Part shown: positions 1-7,960 of the stretch, piece by piece | Numbering within the stretch: position 1 is the first letter of the stretch | Layout of the letters: each line of letters starts with the position of its first letter | Translations under genes and position numbers: made by a program | Assembly (NCBI GenBank): GCA_004557735.1 | Contig: SFFV01000005.1 | Location: forward strand, 1 to 64,000 | Direction of reading: 5' to 3' | Origin: Clostridiales bacterium | Lineage (GTDB): Bacteria; Bacillota; Clostridia; Oscillospirales; Oscillospiraceae | Length of the DNA stretch: 64,000 bases | Notes under the pieces: generated by a model | Database searches by the model: none | What the model was told of the DNA's origin: nothing | Seen by the model: only the letters and a program-made list of their open reading frames with translations

Positions 1-241
1 CAAGCACCGGCGGCGCGTTCTCCTGCGCGGCCAGCCGCCGCAGCACGCCCAGACCGTCCAGCCGCGGCTGCACGAGATCGAGCAGCACGACGTCCGGACG
101 GAGCGCTTTGATCTTTGCGAGAGCTTCCAGTCCGTCCGACGCGACGTCCGTCGCTTCCATGTCTCCCTCTCTGGAAAGCTGCGCGGTCATCAGCTTCTGG
201 AACTCCCGGTTCGGGTCGGCGATCAGCACTTGAAGCTTCAT
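1..241 (-). CDS. spo0A: Spo0A-like response regulator, receiver domain (partial)
   Basis: The reverse strand encodes about 80 residues beginning MKLQVLIADPNREFQKLM and running off the left edge. It is the start of a CheY-like receiver domain: the acidic pocket (ADPN) is near residue 8 and the phosphoacceptor Asp lies in DVVLLDL near residue 55. The following QPRLDGLGVL closely matches the Spo0A family, the master regulator of sporulation entry. The start is set by GGAGG seven bases upstream. The DNA-binding domain is outside the window, so Spo0A is inferred from the receiver and from 0A-box-like sites upstream; another response regulator is possible. Confidence 0.7.
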   Translation of the reverse strand, partial: MKLQVLIADPNREFQKLMTAQLSREGDMEATDVASDGLEALAKIKALRPDVVLLDLVQPRLDGLGVLRRLAAQENAPPVL

Positions 242-291
242 AATATCGCCTCCATATCGATTTTTTCTTCTGCTGATCCATTTGTCCAATA

Positions 292-320
292 AATATAGCA
301 CAAAATCCTCAAAAATTCAA
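292..320 (-). promoter_or_regulatory. Promoter of the spo0A-like gene
   Basis: On the reverse strand a -35 TTGAAT (315-320) and a -10 TATATT (292-297) are separated by exactly 17 bases, a good sigma-A match, about 50 bases before the ATG. Confidence 0.6.
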
Positions 321-350
321 CAAAACGCCCATAAATATGTCGTTAATATG

Positions 351-367
351 CTCGACACTTTTCGACA
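351..367 (-). promoter_or_regulatory. Two tandem 0A-box-like sites
   Basis: The reverse strand reads TGTCGAA (361-367, the known Spo0A box core) followed one helical turn later by TGTCGAG (351-357). They lie about 30 bases upstream of the -35 of the spo0A-like gene, where autoregulation by phosphorylated Spo0A would act. Confidence 0.5.
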
Positions 368-433
368 CGATCCGACGCATTCGATCGCCGCGCGTGCGGG
401 CGGTCCGCCCTGTCCGGTTTCCAGGGAAAAGAA

Positions 434-455
434 CGGCGGAGAAAAATCTCCGCCG
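434..455 (-). terminator. Terminator after the pyruvate kinase gene
   Basis: A perfect 9-bp GC-rich stem (CGGCGGAGA) with an AAAA loop, seven bases beyond the stop of the reverse-strand pyruvate kinase gene and followed on that strand by TTCTTTTCC. Confidence 0.7.
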
Positions 456-461
456 GTTCCT

Positions 462-1448
462 TTATTTCCCGTTTTCTTTCAAAAATGCCTCCGCCGCATG
501 GGCGGCGAGCGCGAGATAGCGGATCACGTCCGCCGGATACTCGCCCGCGGCAGTCTCACCCGTGACCATGACGGAGGCTGCGCCGTCCAGCACGGCGTTG
601 AATACATCGCTCATCTCCGCGCGGGTCGGCACGCGCGAATGCTCCATGGAGGCGAGCATCTGCGTTACGACCATGAACGGCGTGCCGCTCGCCCGGCAGG
701 CCGCGGCAATGCGTTTCTGCACGGCGGGAAGCTCCCAGAGCGGCACGGCGTTGCCGAGATCGCCGCGCGCAATGACGATCTCGTCCGCGTTCGGCAGCAG
801 CTCCGGAAGAGCGTCCATGCCGCGGCGGTTTTCAATCTTGGCAAACAGGCGGATCCCCGCGCCGCCGCGCTCGTTCATGGCCGCGCGCACGGTTTTCAGA
901 TCGTCCGCATTGCGGACGAACGGCTGCATGACCGCCGTGACGCCGCACGACGGCGCCAGCGCAAGATTTTCCCGATCCTGCGCAGTCATGACCGGGAGCG
1001 ATACATCCACGCCCGGCAGCGCCGCGCTTTTGCGCGAACGGAGCACGCCGCCCCGCTCGACGAGCGCGCAATCCGCGCTGTCGGCGCGGAGACGGAGCTT
1101 TCCGTCGTCCAGAAGGATGGTCTGTCCTTTCGTGACGGCGCACAGCACCTCCTCCGGCAGAGGGATGCCGCCCTCGCCGAGCACGACGCGCGTCCCCTCT
1201 TCGAGCACCATCGGCTCACGGACCCGCCCGACGCGCAGCTCCGGCCCCTGCATATCGAGCAGCAGGCCGATGCTCCGGCCGGTCTCCTGCTCGGCGGCGC
1301 GCACCGCATCCAGATACGGCTTCGCCTCGCGCAGCGTTGTGTGCGACAAGTTGAGCCGGATGCCCGTCATGCCCGCATCGATCATCCGCGCAAGCGTCGC
1401 GGCATCCGCGCACGACGGCCCAAGCGTGCCATAAATTTCAACACTCAT
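462..1448 (-). CDS. pyk: Short pyruvate kinase (barrel domain only)
   Basis: A 328-residue protein of the pyruvate kinase family, which converts phosphoenolpyruvate and ADP to pyruvate and ATP in the cytosol. Visible motifs are RLNLSH near 33, the small B-domain motif ILLDDGKLRL near 128, the catalytic lysine in FAKIEN near 203, the metal site ARGDLG near 228, and the signature TQMLASM with PTRAEMSDV near 262. Normal enzymes are about 470-590 residues. This one stops after the helix following GETAAGEYP and so lacks the C-terminal allosteric domain. The usual DTKGPE is DMQGPE here. GGAGG precedes the ATG. It may be active but unregulated, or a paralogue with another role. Confidence 0.85.
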   Translation of the reverse strand: MSVEIYGTLGPSCADAATLARMIDAGMTGIRLNLSHTTLREAKPYLDAVRAAEQETGRSIGLLLDMQGPELRVGRVREPMVLEEGTRVVLGEGGIPLPEEVLCAVTKGQTILLDDGKLRLRADSADCALVERGGVLRSRKSAALPGVDVSLPVMTAQDRENLALAPSCGVTAVMQPFVRNADDLKTVRAAMNERGGAGIRLFAKIENRRGMDALPELLPNADEIVIARGDLGNAVPLWELPAVQKRIAAACRASGTPFMVVTQMLASMEHSRVPTRAEMSDVFNAVLDGAASVMVTGETAAGEYPADVIRYLALAAHAAEAFLKENGK

Positions 1449-1510
1449 ATTTTGATCCTCCGGATTTTTCTTTCATTTTATACCGTACCGGAGCCGCGCG
1501 CAACCGAAAA

Positions 1511-1573
1511 GACAGACCGCACCGTCTGTCAGCGTCTCGTGCCCTTGTCAAGCGACGAAAAAAGGGGTATAAA
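1511..1573 (+). promoter_or_regulatory. Promoter with an upstream inverted repeat for the serine hydrolase gene
   Basis: TTGTCA (1545-1550) and TATAAA (1568-1573) are 17 bases apart, just upstream of the serine hydrolase gene. A perfect inverted repeat GACAGAC-N6-GTCTGTC (1511-1530) sits 14 bases before the -35. It could be an operator, or the end of another transcript. Confidence 0.5.
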
Positions 1574-1606
1574 TAGCATGTCTATCTTTCAATTGCGGAG
1601 GTTTCC

Positions 1607-2647
1607 ATGATCGCAGGAAAAAGGGCTGCCGGCTTTGCCGCGGCGCTGTGTCTTCTGCTCGCGCTGCTCTGCGCCGTTCCCGCCCACGCGGCGGACGATG
1701 ACGACCGCTTCCAAGGCAAGACATGGGACGAGGTCGTCGAGGTCTTTCTGTCCGAGCGCGGCATTGACCCGGAGAAGGTCGCTCTCGGATACAGAAATAC
1801 CGTCACCGGCGAGGAGCATTTTCTAAACGGCGATATATACCACATGGCGGCAAGCATGCAGAAGGTGCCGCTCAACATGGTCTACACCGAACGGGTACGC
1901 AGCGGGGAAATGACGCTCAACGAGAGAATTGACGGCTACCCCTACGCCAAGGCGTTGGAGCTTACGATCGTCGATTCCGACAACGATCTCGCCTACCGGC
2001 TCTGGATGAAGCTCGGCGGCTTTCGGGAGTACCGCAGCATGATCGTCCCCTATATGACCGACGATCCGGACTCGCTCGACCCGATCTTTTTTCGGGATAA
2101 CTACTTCACCGCCCGCCAGATGATCCACTGTCTGAACCTTCTCCAGACGGAGTCTGAACGCTTCCCGGGTCTGATCGACATGATGCGCCTCGCGGAGCCA
2201 AAAAACTATTTCAACTACCATGAACAAAGCTACGAGATCGCGCATAAATACGGCTATCTCAAGGTTTTGACCACGCAGTATATCAACGACTGCGCCATCG
2301 TTTACACCGACGAGCCGATCGTTATCGTCATGTTCACGCTCTCGCTGCCGAAGCCGTATGACGCGCTCGCCGATTACTGCACGCTCATGGCCGACTACGC
2401 GCAGTATCACACGGAGCTGCGCCGCGCCGAGGAGGCGCAAGTCACGCCTTCGCCTTCACCTTCGCCGTCTCCCGCACCCACGGCTGCACCGACTCCGACC
2501 CCTGCGCCGACCCCCACCGCGTCACCGGCTCCCGTTCTTGAAAGAGACGCCGAAGCGCTCCCTGTTGTTGCCGCCGTCGCCGCTGCCGCCGCCATTCTGC
2601 TCCTTGCCTGTGCCGCCGTCTTCTTGCGCGGCAGACGGCACAGATAA
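1607..2647 (+). CDS. Membrane-anchored serine hydrolase (class A beta-lactamase fold)
   Basis: A 346-residue exported protein. Residues 1-28 form a signal peptide ending AHA. The hydrolase domain has the SxxK pair as SMQK near 83 and an SDN motif as DSDND near 126. The third beta-lactamase motif (KTG) appears as HKYGYLK near 218, so the box is altered. After residue 270 come a Pro/Thr/Ser-rich linker and a C-terminal membrane helix ending in RGRRHR, which would hold the enzyme on the outer face of the membrane. The ATG follows GGAGG by five bases. Substrate is unknown; the altered KTG box argues against an ordinary antibiotic beta-lactamase and fits a cell-wall hydrolase or degenerate homologue. 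Confidence 0.75.
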   Translation: MIAGKRAAGFAAALCLLLALLCAVPAHAADDDDRFQGKTWDEVVEVFLSERGIDPEKVALGYRNTVTGEEHFLNGDIYHMAASMQKVPLNMVYTERVRSGEMTLNERIDGYPYAKALELTIVDSDNDLAYRLWMKLGGFREYRSMIVPYMTDDPDSLDPIFFRDNYFTARQMIHCLNLLQTESERFPGLIDMMRLAEPKNYFNYHEQSYEIAHKYGYLKVLTTQYINDCAIVYTDEPIVIVMFTLSLPKPYDALADYCTLMADYAQYHTELRRAEEAQVTPSPSPSPSPAPTAAPTPTPAPTPTASPAPVLERDAEALPVVAAVAAAAAILLLACAAVFLRGRRHR

Positions 2648-2672
2648 TAACAGAAAACCGCAAAAGGATAAA

Positions 2673-2703
2673 CCGCGCGGTCCCCATTCGGGGATCGCGC
2701 GGT
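2673..2703. terminator. Terminator hairpin, left copy of a 31-nt duplicate
   Basis: CCGCGCGGTCCCC pairs across ATTC with the complementary 13-base arm (one G-T wobble). It lies between two convergent genes. The same 31 bases recur at 2922-2952. The left copy keeps the A-rich flank and the right copy the T-rich flank, as if one bidirectional terminator had been split by an insertion. Confidence 0.6.
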
Positions 2704-2921
2704 CAGCTTGTTGAAAAAGCCTCGCAGAGTTTGCGCCCGCAGGCGCAAATAAAGTTCAAAGCATTTTTGCCGGCGGCGTGTACGTCGGCAAAAATACTTC
2801 TCGGCTCGCAAACGTGCGAGCGCAGCGAGTGCGCTGCGGCGAGCCGCAGCCCCTTCAAACGAGAGCCCAACGCAGTGGGTCTCGTTTGAGAGCGTGTCAA
2901 AAAACTTTTTTGACACGCTCT
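2704..2921. repeat. Hairpin-rich inserted element, probably an interspersed repeat
   Basis: A 218-nt non-coding segment between two identical terminator hairpins. It is nearly all inverted repeats: TTTGCGCC/GGCGCAAA (2730-2749), TTTTTGCCG with a CGGCAAAAA arm (about 2764-2793), CTCGCA/TGCGAG (2805-2820), GCTGCGGC/GCCGCAGC (2833-2850), CAAACGAGA/TCTCGTTTG (2856-2888), and a 15-bp stem with a one-base centre at 2890-2920. No open frame in it looks like a gene. It resembles a MITE-like or REP-like element. Whether other copies exist cannot be seen here. Confidence 0.55.
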
Positions 2922-2952
2922 CCGCGCGGTCCCCATTCGGGGATCGCGCGGT
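2922..2952. terminator. Terminator hairpin, right copy of the 31-nt duplicate
   Basis: Identical in sequence to 2673-2703 and followed by TTTCT. It lies 17 bases beyond the stop of the reverse-strand P-type ATPase gene. Confidence 0.55.
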
Positions 2953-2969
2953 TTCTCTATGTCTGAATA

Positions 2970-4850
2970 TTATTCCTTATACCGCAGCGCGCGGATGGCG
3001 TTGAGCACGGCGAGGATCATAACGCCGACGTCGGCGAAGATCGCCGCCCACATATTCGCAAGGCCGGCCGCGACGAGCGCGAGGCAGCCGAACTTGACGA
3101 TGAGCGAGAACACGATGTTCTGCTTGACGATGCCGATGCATTTGCGGGAGATGCGGATGGCCTTGACGATCCGCTTGGGATCGTCGTCCATGAGGACGAC
3201 GTCCGCTGCCTCGATGGCGGCGTCGCTGCCCATGGCGCCCATGGCGATGCCGATATCGGCGCGGGTGAGCACGGGCGCGTCGTTGATGCCGTCGCCCACA
3301 AAGGCGAGCTTTTCCTTTTCGCCTTTTGCCGCGAGCAGCTTCTCCACCTCGGCGACCTTGTCCGCCGGGAGCAGCTCGGCGCGCACCTCGTCCACGCCAA
3401 GCCCGGCGGCGACCTCGTCGGCCACGCGCTGCGCGTCGCCGGTGAGCATAACGGTCTTTTTCACGCCGCATTTTTTCAGCGCGGCGACAGCTTCCGCCGC
3501 GTGCGGCTTCGGCACGTCGGAGATCACGATATGGCCGGCGTACTTCCCGTCGATCGCCATATGGATGACCGTGCCGGCGCTGCGGCACTCGATCGGCTCG
3601 ATGCCGAGGCGATGCATGAGCTTCGTATTGCCTGCCGCGACGGTATGTCCGTCCACCACGGCGGTGACGCCGTGGCCGCTGATCTCCCCGATATCGGACA
3701 CGCGGCTGCGGTCGATCTCGCCGCCGTAAGCCTTTTGCAGACTCTTGCTGATCGGGTGGGACGAGGCGCACTCCGCAAGCGCGGCATATTCCAGCAGCTT
3801 TGCGTCCTCCAGCGCGCTGTGATGCACGCCGGTCACTTCAAACACGCCCTGCGTGAGCGTGCCGGTCTTGTCGAACACGACATACTTTGTCTCGGAAAGC
3901 GCTTCCAGATAGTTGGAGCCTTTGATGAGCACACCCTCGCGGCTCGCGCCGCCGACGCCCGCAAAGAAGCTCAGCGGTATGCTGATAACCAGAGCGCACG
4001 GGCAGCTCACCACAAGGAATGTGAGTGCGCGGTAGATCCAGTCCGGCCAGTTGGCGGCAGCGCCGCAAGCCATGCGCACGAGCGGCACGGCGATCGCCAG
4101 CGCCAGCGCGGCAAGGCACACCGCCGGGGTATACACCCGGGCAAACCGGGAGATGAGCGCCTCGGAGCGCGACTTGCGCGAGCCGGCGTTCTCCACAAGG
4201 TCGAGGATCTTCGACGCCGTAGACTCGCCAAACTCCCTGGTCGTGCGGATCTTCAGCACGCCGTTCATATCAATGCAGCCGCTCACGATCCCGTCGCCGG
4301 CCTTTACGTCGCGCGGCAGGCTCTCGCCGGTGAGCGCGCTCGTATTCAAGCTCGCCTCGCCCTCGACGATCACGCCGTCGATCGGCACCTTTTCGCCCGG
4401 CTGCACGACGATCACGCTGCCGACGGCGACCTCGCCGGGATCGACCTGCTCGAGCCTGCCGTCCGTTTCAATGTTCGCGTAATCCGGACGGATATCCATG
4501 AGCGCGGAGATGTCCCGGCGGCTCCTGCCGACGGCGCAGCTTTGGAACAGCTCGCCGATCTGGTAGAACAGCATAACGGCGATGCCCTCGACATAATCGC
4601 CGCTCTTCGTCCAGACGGCAAGGAAGAACGCGCCGAGCGTGGCAAGCGCCATAAGGAAGTTTTCGTCAAACGGCCGGCCGTTTACAATGCCCTTCCCGGC
4701 CTTGCGCAGAATGTCGCTGCCGATCACGGCGTAGACAACAAGGTACGCGGCAAGCCGCATAATGCCGGTAATGGGAATAAAGTGCAGCGCAATAAGCATT
4801 GCGGCGGTAATGATGATGCGCCAGAGCATCTTTTTCTGTTTTCTTGTCAT
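2970..4850 (-). CDS. Heavy-metal P1B-type ATPase, probably Zn/Cd/Pb exporter
   Basis: A 626-residue P-type ATPase that would export divalent heavy metals across the cytoplasmic membrane. Membrane helices occupy the first 110 residues. The transmembrane metal site CPC is near 283, the phosphorylated Asp in DKTGTLT near 328, the SHPISKSL nucleotide-binding motif near 363, and the hinge GDGINDAP near 519, followed by two C-terminal helices. The order and the CPC motif fit the ZntA/CadA group. The cytosolic HMA domain usually at the N-terminus is absent and is instead encoded by the next gene upstream. MTRKQKK was chosen as start because GGAGG lies nine bases before it; a longer frame begins without one. 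Confidence 0.9.
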   Translation of the reverse strand: MTRKQKKMLWRIIITAAMLIALHFIPITGIMRLAAYLVVYAVIGSDILRKAGKGIVNGRPFDENFLMALATLGAFFLAVWTKSGDYVEGIAVMLFYQIGELFQSCAVGRSRRDISALMDIRPDYANIETDGRLEQVDPGEVAVGSVIVVQPGEKVPIDGVIVEGEASLNTSALTGESLPRDVKAGDGIVSGCIDMNGVLKIRTTREFGESTASKILDLVENAGSRKSRSEALISRFARVYTPAVCLAALALAIAVPLVRMACGAAANWPDWIYRALTFLVVSCPCALVISIPLSFFAGVGGASREGVLIKGSNYLEALSETKYVVFDKTGTLTQGVFEVTGVHHSALEDAKLLEYAALAECASSHPISKSLQKAYGGEIDRSRVSDIGEISGHGVTAVVDGHTVAAGNTKLMHRLGIEPIECRSAGTVIHMAIDGKYAGHIVISDVPKPHAAEAVAALKKCGVKKTVMLTGDAQRVADEVAAGLGVDEVRAELLPADKVAEVEKLLAAKGEKEKLAFVGDGINDAPVLTRADIGIAMGAMGSDAAIEAADVVLMDDDPKRIVKAIRISRKCIGIVKQNIVFSLIVKFGCLALVAAGLANMWAAIFADVGVMILAVLNAIRALRYKE

Positions 4851-4899
4851 GGCCTTACGCCTCCAGTTCGGAAAAGGTGCCGCCGGATGCAGCGGAGGA

Positions 4900-5118
4900 T
4901 CAAAGCTCGATTTCGCAGTCCGGCTCGACCTTCCGGCAGGCCTTCCGCACGCTCTGCATGACGGTCTTGGGATCGCGGCCCTCGGCAAACTCCACGGTCA
5001 TTTTCTGCGTCATAAAATTTACAACGGCGTCCGCGACACCCTCGGTCTTTTTGGCGGCGTTCTCCATCAGATTGGCGCAGTTGGCGCAGTCCACCTCAAT
5101 CCTGTAGGTCTTTTTCAT
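4900..5118 (-). CDS. Stand-alone HMA-domain metallochaperone
   Basis: A 72-residue protein with one heavy-metal-associated fold. The metal loop is DCANCAN near residues 10-16 (CxxC), followed by the usual VxxAVVNFMTQKMTVEF strand pattern, with an extra C-terminal CEIEL. It starts 49 bases upstream of the P-ATPase that lacks this domain, so the pair probably replaces the one-piece transporter, with this protein delivering or sensing the metal. GGGAG precedes the ATG. It is divergent from the metal-type regulator. Confidence 0.85.
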   Translation of the reverse strand: MKKTYRIEVDCANCANLMENAAKKTEGVADAVVNFMTQKMTVEFAEGRDPKTVMQSVRKACRKVEPDCEIEL

Positions 5119-5153
5119 GGCATATATCTCCCTTTCTGTCATTTCCGAACGCA

Positions 5154-5195
5154 AACAATTAAATGCTTGCTTAATCGTTACAGGCGCAGTATACT
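5154..5195 (+). promoter_or_regulatory. Operator and promoter between the metal genes and the ArsR-AraC regulator
   Basis: An inverted repeat AACAATTAA-N8-TTAATCGTT (5154-5179, one mismatch) resembles an ArsR/SmtB-type operator. It overlaps the -35 of a good forward promoter, TTGCTT (5167-5172) and TATACT (5190-5195) with 17-base spacing. Binding here would block the regulator gene and could also control the divergent metal genes. Confidence 0.55.
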
Positions 5196-5275
5196 GGCTT
5201 TGTTCCGAAAAAACAACCTGTTTGGGCGTTCTGCTTCCAAACGGGCAAACAAAATTTCCGAAAAGGAGAACCGCC

Positions 5276-5989
5276 ATGCCGGATCATTCCCTGCCCCACG
5301 GCCACGGCGCGCACCGGCACGAAAAGGAGGTACGCCGCGTTCTTGCCGACGATGCCCGGTTTTCCGCCGCAGCGGAGCTGTTCCGCTCGCTCGGCGACCC
5401 GACGCGCGTGCGCATTTTCTGGCTGCTCAGCCACCGGGAGGAGTGCGTCATCAACATTGCCGCCATACTCAACATGTCCAGCCCGGCCGTATCGCACCAT
5501 CTGCGCTCGCTCACCGAGAGCGGGCTTCTTGAGAGCCGCCGCGACGGAAAGGAGGTCTATTACCGCGCGCCCGACACCGTGCAGGGACAACTGCTGCACG
5601 AGATCGTTGAGCAGGCGATGGAGATCGCCTGCCCGGAAAAGAGCGTGGATCCCGGCGCGTCGCAGGAGGAGATCATTCGAAATGTCCATGATTATATGGT
5701 CGAGCACCTCTCCGCGCGGCTCACGATCGAGGAACTCTCGCGCGAGTTTCTGATGAACACAACGACGCTCAAGGCGGTGTTTAAAAGGGTGTACGGCACA
5801 TCTCTCGCCGCGCATATGAAGGCGCACCGCATGGAGAAGGCGGCCTCGCTGCTGCTCAAAACGCAGGACGATATCGGCGTGATCGCCCGCGCCGTCGGCT
5901 ACGGGAGCCAGAGCCGGTTCACCTCGGCCTTCCGCGAATGCTACGGCGTATCGCCCGGCGAATACCGCCGCGCGCACACGCCGGCTTGA
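5276..5989 (+). CDS. ArsR-AraC fusion transcription regulator
   Basis: A 237-residue protein with two DNA-binding parts. Residues 20-115 are an ArsR/SmtB winged helix (FRSLGDPTRVRIFWLL, then the recognition helix MSSPAVSHHLRSL and the wing RRDGKEVYYRA). Residues 130-237 are an AraC-type double helix-turn-helix ending GVSPGEYRRAH. The N-terminus is His-rich (HSLPHGHGAHRHE), a possible metal-binding tail. AAAGGAG lies seven bases before the chosen ATG. It is divergently placed from the HMA chaperone and P-ATPase, so it probably senses Zn, Cd or a similar metal. The join of ArsR and AraC domains is unusual; the reading frame is intact, so it is a true fusion. Confidence 0.85.
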   Translation: MPDHSLPHGHGAHRHEKEVRRVLADDARFSAAAELFRSLGDPTRVRIFWLLSHREECVINIAAILNMSSPAVSHHLRSLTESGLLESRRDGKEVYYRAPDTVQGQLLHEIVEQAMEIACPEKSVDPGASQEEIIRNVHDYMVEHLSARLTIEELSREFLMNTTTLKAVFKRVYGTSLAAHMKAHRMEKAASLLLKTQDDIGVIARAVGYGSQSRFTSAFRECYGVSPGEYRRAHTPA

Positions 5990-6011
5990 TTTTCTCTCTC
6001 GCCAAAAGCCA

Positions 6012-6040
6012 TTGACAGGCCGCGAAAAAAGATATATCAT
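6012..6040 (+). promoter_or_regulatory. Promoter of the MarR-gltS operon
   Basis: TTGACA (6012-6017) and TATCAT (6035-6040) with a 17-base spacer, about 30 bases before the MarR start. Confidence 0.65.
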
Positions 6041-6073
6041 TATTTTTATATAATCCGAATTGCAGGTGAGCGT

Positions 6074-6517
6074 ATGCTGTCACAGGAGATCCTTGATCTT
6101 TATAAAAAATCGCGGCTGATGACGTACCGGGCGATGTTCGGGCGCATCCGGGAGAAGAGCGGTTCGCTCTCCGCTACGGAGGCCTATGCCGTGGACGTGA
6201 TCTATCTGCTCGGCAGCCCGACGATCACGCAGCTGGCCGAAACGCTCGGCATATCACAGCCCAACGCCACCTACAAGGTCAATAACCTTGTGGCGAAGGG
6301 CTATGTATGCAAAACGGTCTCGGAGGACGACAAGCGCGAGTGCCGCATCACGGTCGGCGAGCGGTTTTACAAGTACTACGGCAACTCCACGCGCTTCATC
6401 GACGACGCCGTGGACGCTCTGTGTGCGGACTATTCGGCCGACGAACTGCATACGTTTGAGAAAATGCTGCACAGTCTGAACCGGCATATTGAAACTAAGG
6501 AGGAAACCCGCCCATGA
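6074..6517 (+). CDS. MarR-family transcription regulator
   Basis: A 147-residue winged-helix protein. The central helix-turn-helix is TITQLAETLGISQPNATYKVNNLVAKGY (about residues 50-78), followed by the wing with EDDKRECRITV, the usual position of the DxR motif of MarR proteins. Terminal helices would form the dimer. Its stop overlaps the start of the next gene by four bases (ATGA), so the two are co-translated and this protein probably regulates the GltS-type transporter operon. The effector ligand cannot be told from sequence. Confidence 0.85.
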   Translation: MLSQEILDLYKKSRLMTYRAMFGRIREKSGSLSATEAYAVDVIYLLGSPTITQLAETLGISQPNATYKVNNLVAKGYVCKTVSEDDKRECRITVGERFYKYYGNSTRFIDDAVDALCADYSADELHTFEKMLHSLNRHIETKEETRP

Positions 6518-7941
6518 CGACCGGAATGAACCTCTGGGACGCTGACGTATGGAGCTTTGTGCTGACGCTCTCCCTGCTGTTTGCGGCGATGATCGCAGCC
6601 AACACTCTCCGCCGGCTCTGTCCCTTTATCCGCAAGGCGCTGATCCCGAGCTCCGTGCTCGGCGGATTTCTGCTGCTGTTTGCCAACGCCATTGCCCGCT
6701 GGGTCTTTCATCACCCGCTCTTCTCCACCGGCACGCTCGAGATCCTCACATACCACGGTCTCGGTCTCGGCTTTGCCGCGCTTGCGCTGCGCAATACCGA
6801 GAAGAAAACGGACGGCCGCTCCCGCACCGGCGCGTTTGACACCGGCGTTGCGGTCGTGAACGGATATCTGTTGCAGGCGGTGCTCGGCCTGCTCGTGACG
6901 ATCGGGCTCTATTACGCCATCCGCAGCTTCTATGCTTCCGGTCTGCTTCTCCCGATGGGCTACGGTCAGGGGCCGGGGCAGGCGTACAACTGGGGCCATA
7001 ACTACGAGATACAGTGGGGCTTTGAAAACGGCACGAGCTTCGGTCTCGCCGTGGCCGCGATGGGCTTTGTGTCCGCGAGCGTCGGCGGCGTCATTTATCT
7101 CAACCGCCTGCGCCGCAAGGGGATCTTCCAGGGTCAGCTCGGCGAGGACGCCAAAGATAATCTGACGCTCTCGACCTTCACCGGCGACAACGAGGTGCCG
7201 ATCTCGGAATCGATGGACAAATTTACGATCCAGCTTGCGCTCGTGTTTCTTGCCTATGCGCTCGCGTTTCTCTTTATGAAGGGCGTCAACTCGCTGCTCG
7301 ACCCCGCCGGGACGGGCGCGAAGGGTATCGCGGGAACGGTGCAGAGCATGATCTGGGGCTTCCAGTTCCTTTTCAGCAGCGTTTTCGGCATGCTCATCAA
7401 GGCGGTGATGAAGGCGCTGCGCAAAAAGGGCGTCATGCACCGCGAATATACGAACAACTTTCTGCAAAACCGCATCGCGGGCTTTATGTTTGATCTGATG
7501 GTCGTGGCGTCCATTGCGGCAATCGACCTTTCGGCGTTCCGCGACCACCGGTTCGTCCTGCCGCTGACGGTCATCAGCATCCTCGGGGCGTTCGGCACCT
7601 ACTTCTATCTCCGGTTCGTGTGCAAGCGCGTGTTCCCGTGGTACGAGCACGAGGCGTTCCTCTCGCTTTACGGGATGCAGACCGGCACGGCATCCACGGG
7701 CGTCATTCTCCTGCGCGAGATCGACTCGCAGTTTGAAACGCAGGCGAGCGACAACCTTGTCTACCATATGCCCTGGGCGATCCTCTTCGGCGCGCCGATG
7801 TTCCTTCTTGTCGGCGTTGCGCCGCAGAGCGTCGGGAAGTCGTGGATGGTGCTCGTCGTGTGCGCGGCGCTGTTTGTGATATTCAATGTGATACTCTTCC
7901 GCCGGCTGATCTTCCGCCGCAAGGCTTCGGAAATGAAATAA
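6514..7941 (+). CDS. gltS: GltS-family sodium/glutamate-type symporter
   Basis: A 475-residue polytopic membrane protein with roughly ten or more helices. Its N-terminus (LIPSSVLGGFLLL near 45) and the motif GYGQGPGQAYNWG near 150 match the GltS Na+/glutamate symporter family, where the Gly-rich stretches form re-entrant loops. A second half repeats the pattern (GMQTGTASTGVILLREID near 388). GltS members are usually about 400 residues, so this one is somewhat longer, with a larger central loop. It overlaps the MarR gene by four bases. The substrate could be another dicarboxylate or amino acid. Confidence 0.8.
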   Translation: MTTGMNLWDADVWSFVLTLSLLFAAMIAANTLRRLCPFIRKALIPSSVLGGFLLLFANAIARWVFHHPLFSTGTLEILTYHGLGLGFAALALRNTEKKTDGRSRTGAFDTGVAVVNGYLLQAVLGLLVTIGLYYAIRSFYASGLLLPMGYGQGPGQAYNWGHNYEIQWGFENGTSFGLAVAAMGFVSASVGGVIYLNRLRRKGIFQGQLGEDAKDNLTLSTFTGDNEVPISESMDKFTIQLALVFLAYALAFLFMKGVNSLLDPAGTGAKGIAGTVQSMIWGFQFLFSSVFGMLIKAVMKALRKKGVMHREYTNNFLQNRIAGFMFDLMVVASIAAIDLSAFRDHRFVLPLTVISILGAFGTYFYLRFVCKRVFPWYEHEAFLSLYGMQTGTASTGVILLREIDSQFETQASDNLVYHMPWAILFGAPMFLLVGVAPQSVGKSWMVLVVCAALFVIFNVILFRRLIFRRKASEMK

Positions 7942-7960
7942 AGCGATCCCGCCGGTACAA

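Noticed and set aside
282-1610. A 442-residue forward frame
   Set aside because: It is antisense to the pyruvate kinase gene, which has clear motifs, a ribosome site and a terminator.
2673-2952. The 31-nt duplicate as a transposon target-site duplication
   Set aside because: Known transposons make much shorter duplications, and no transposase or clear terminal inverted repeat is present, so terminator recombination is at least as likely.
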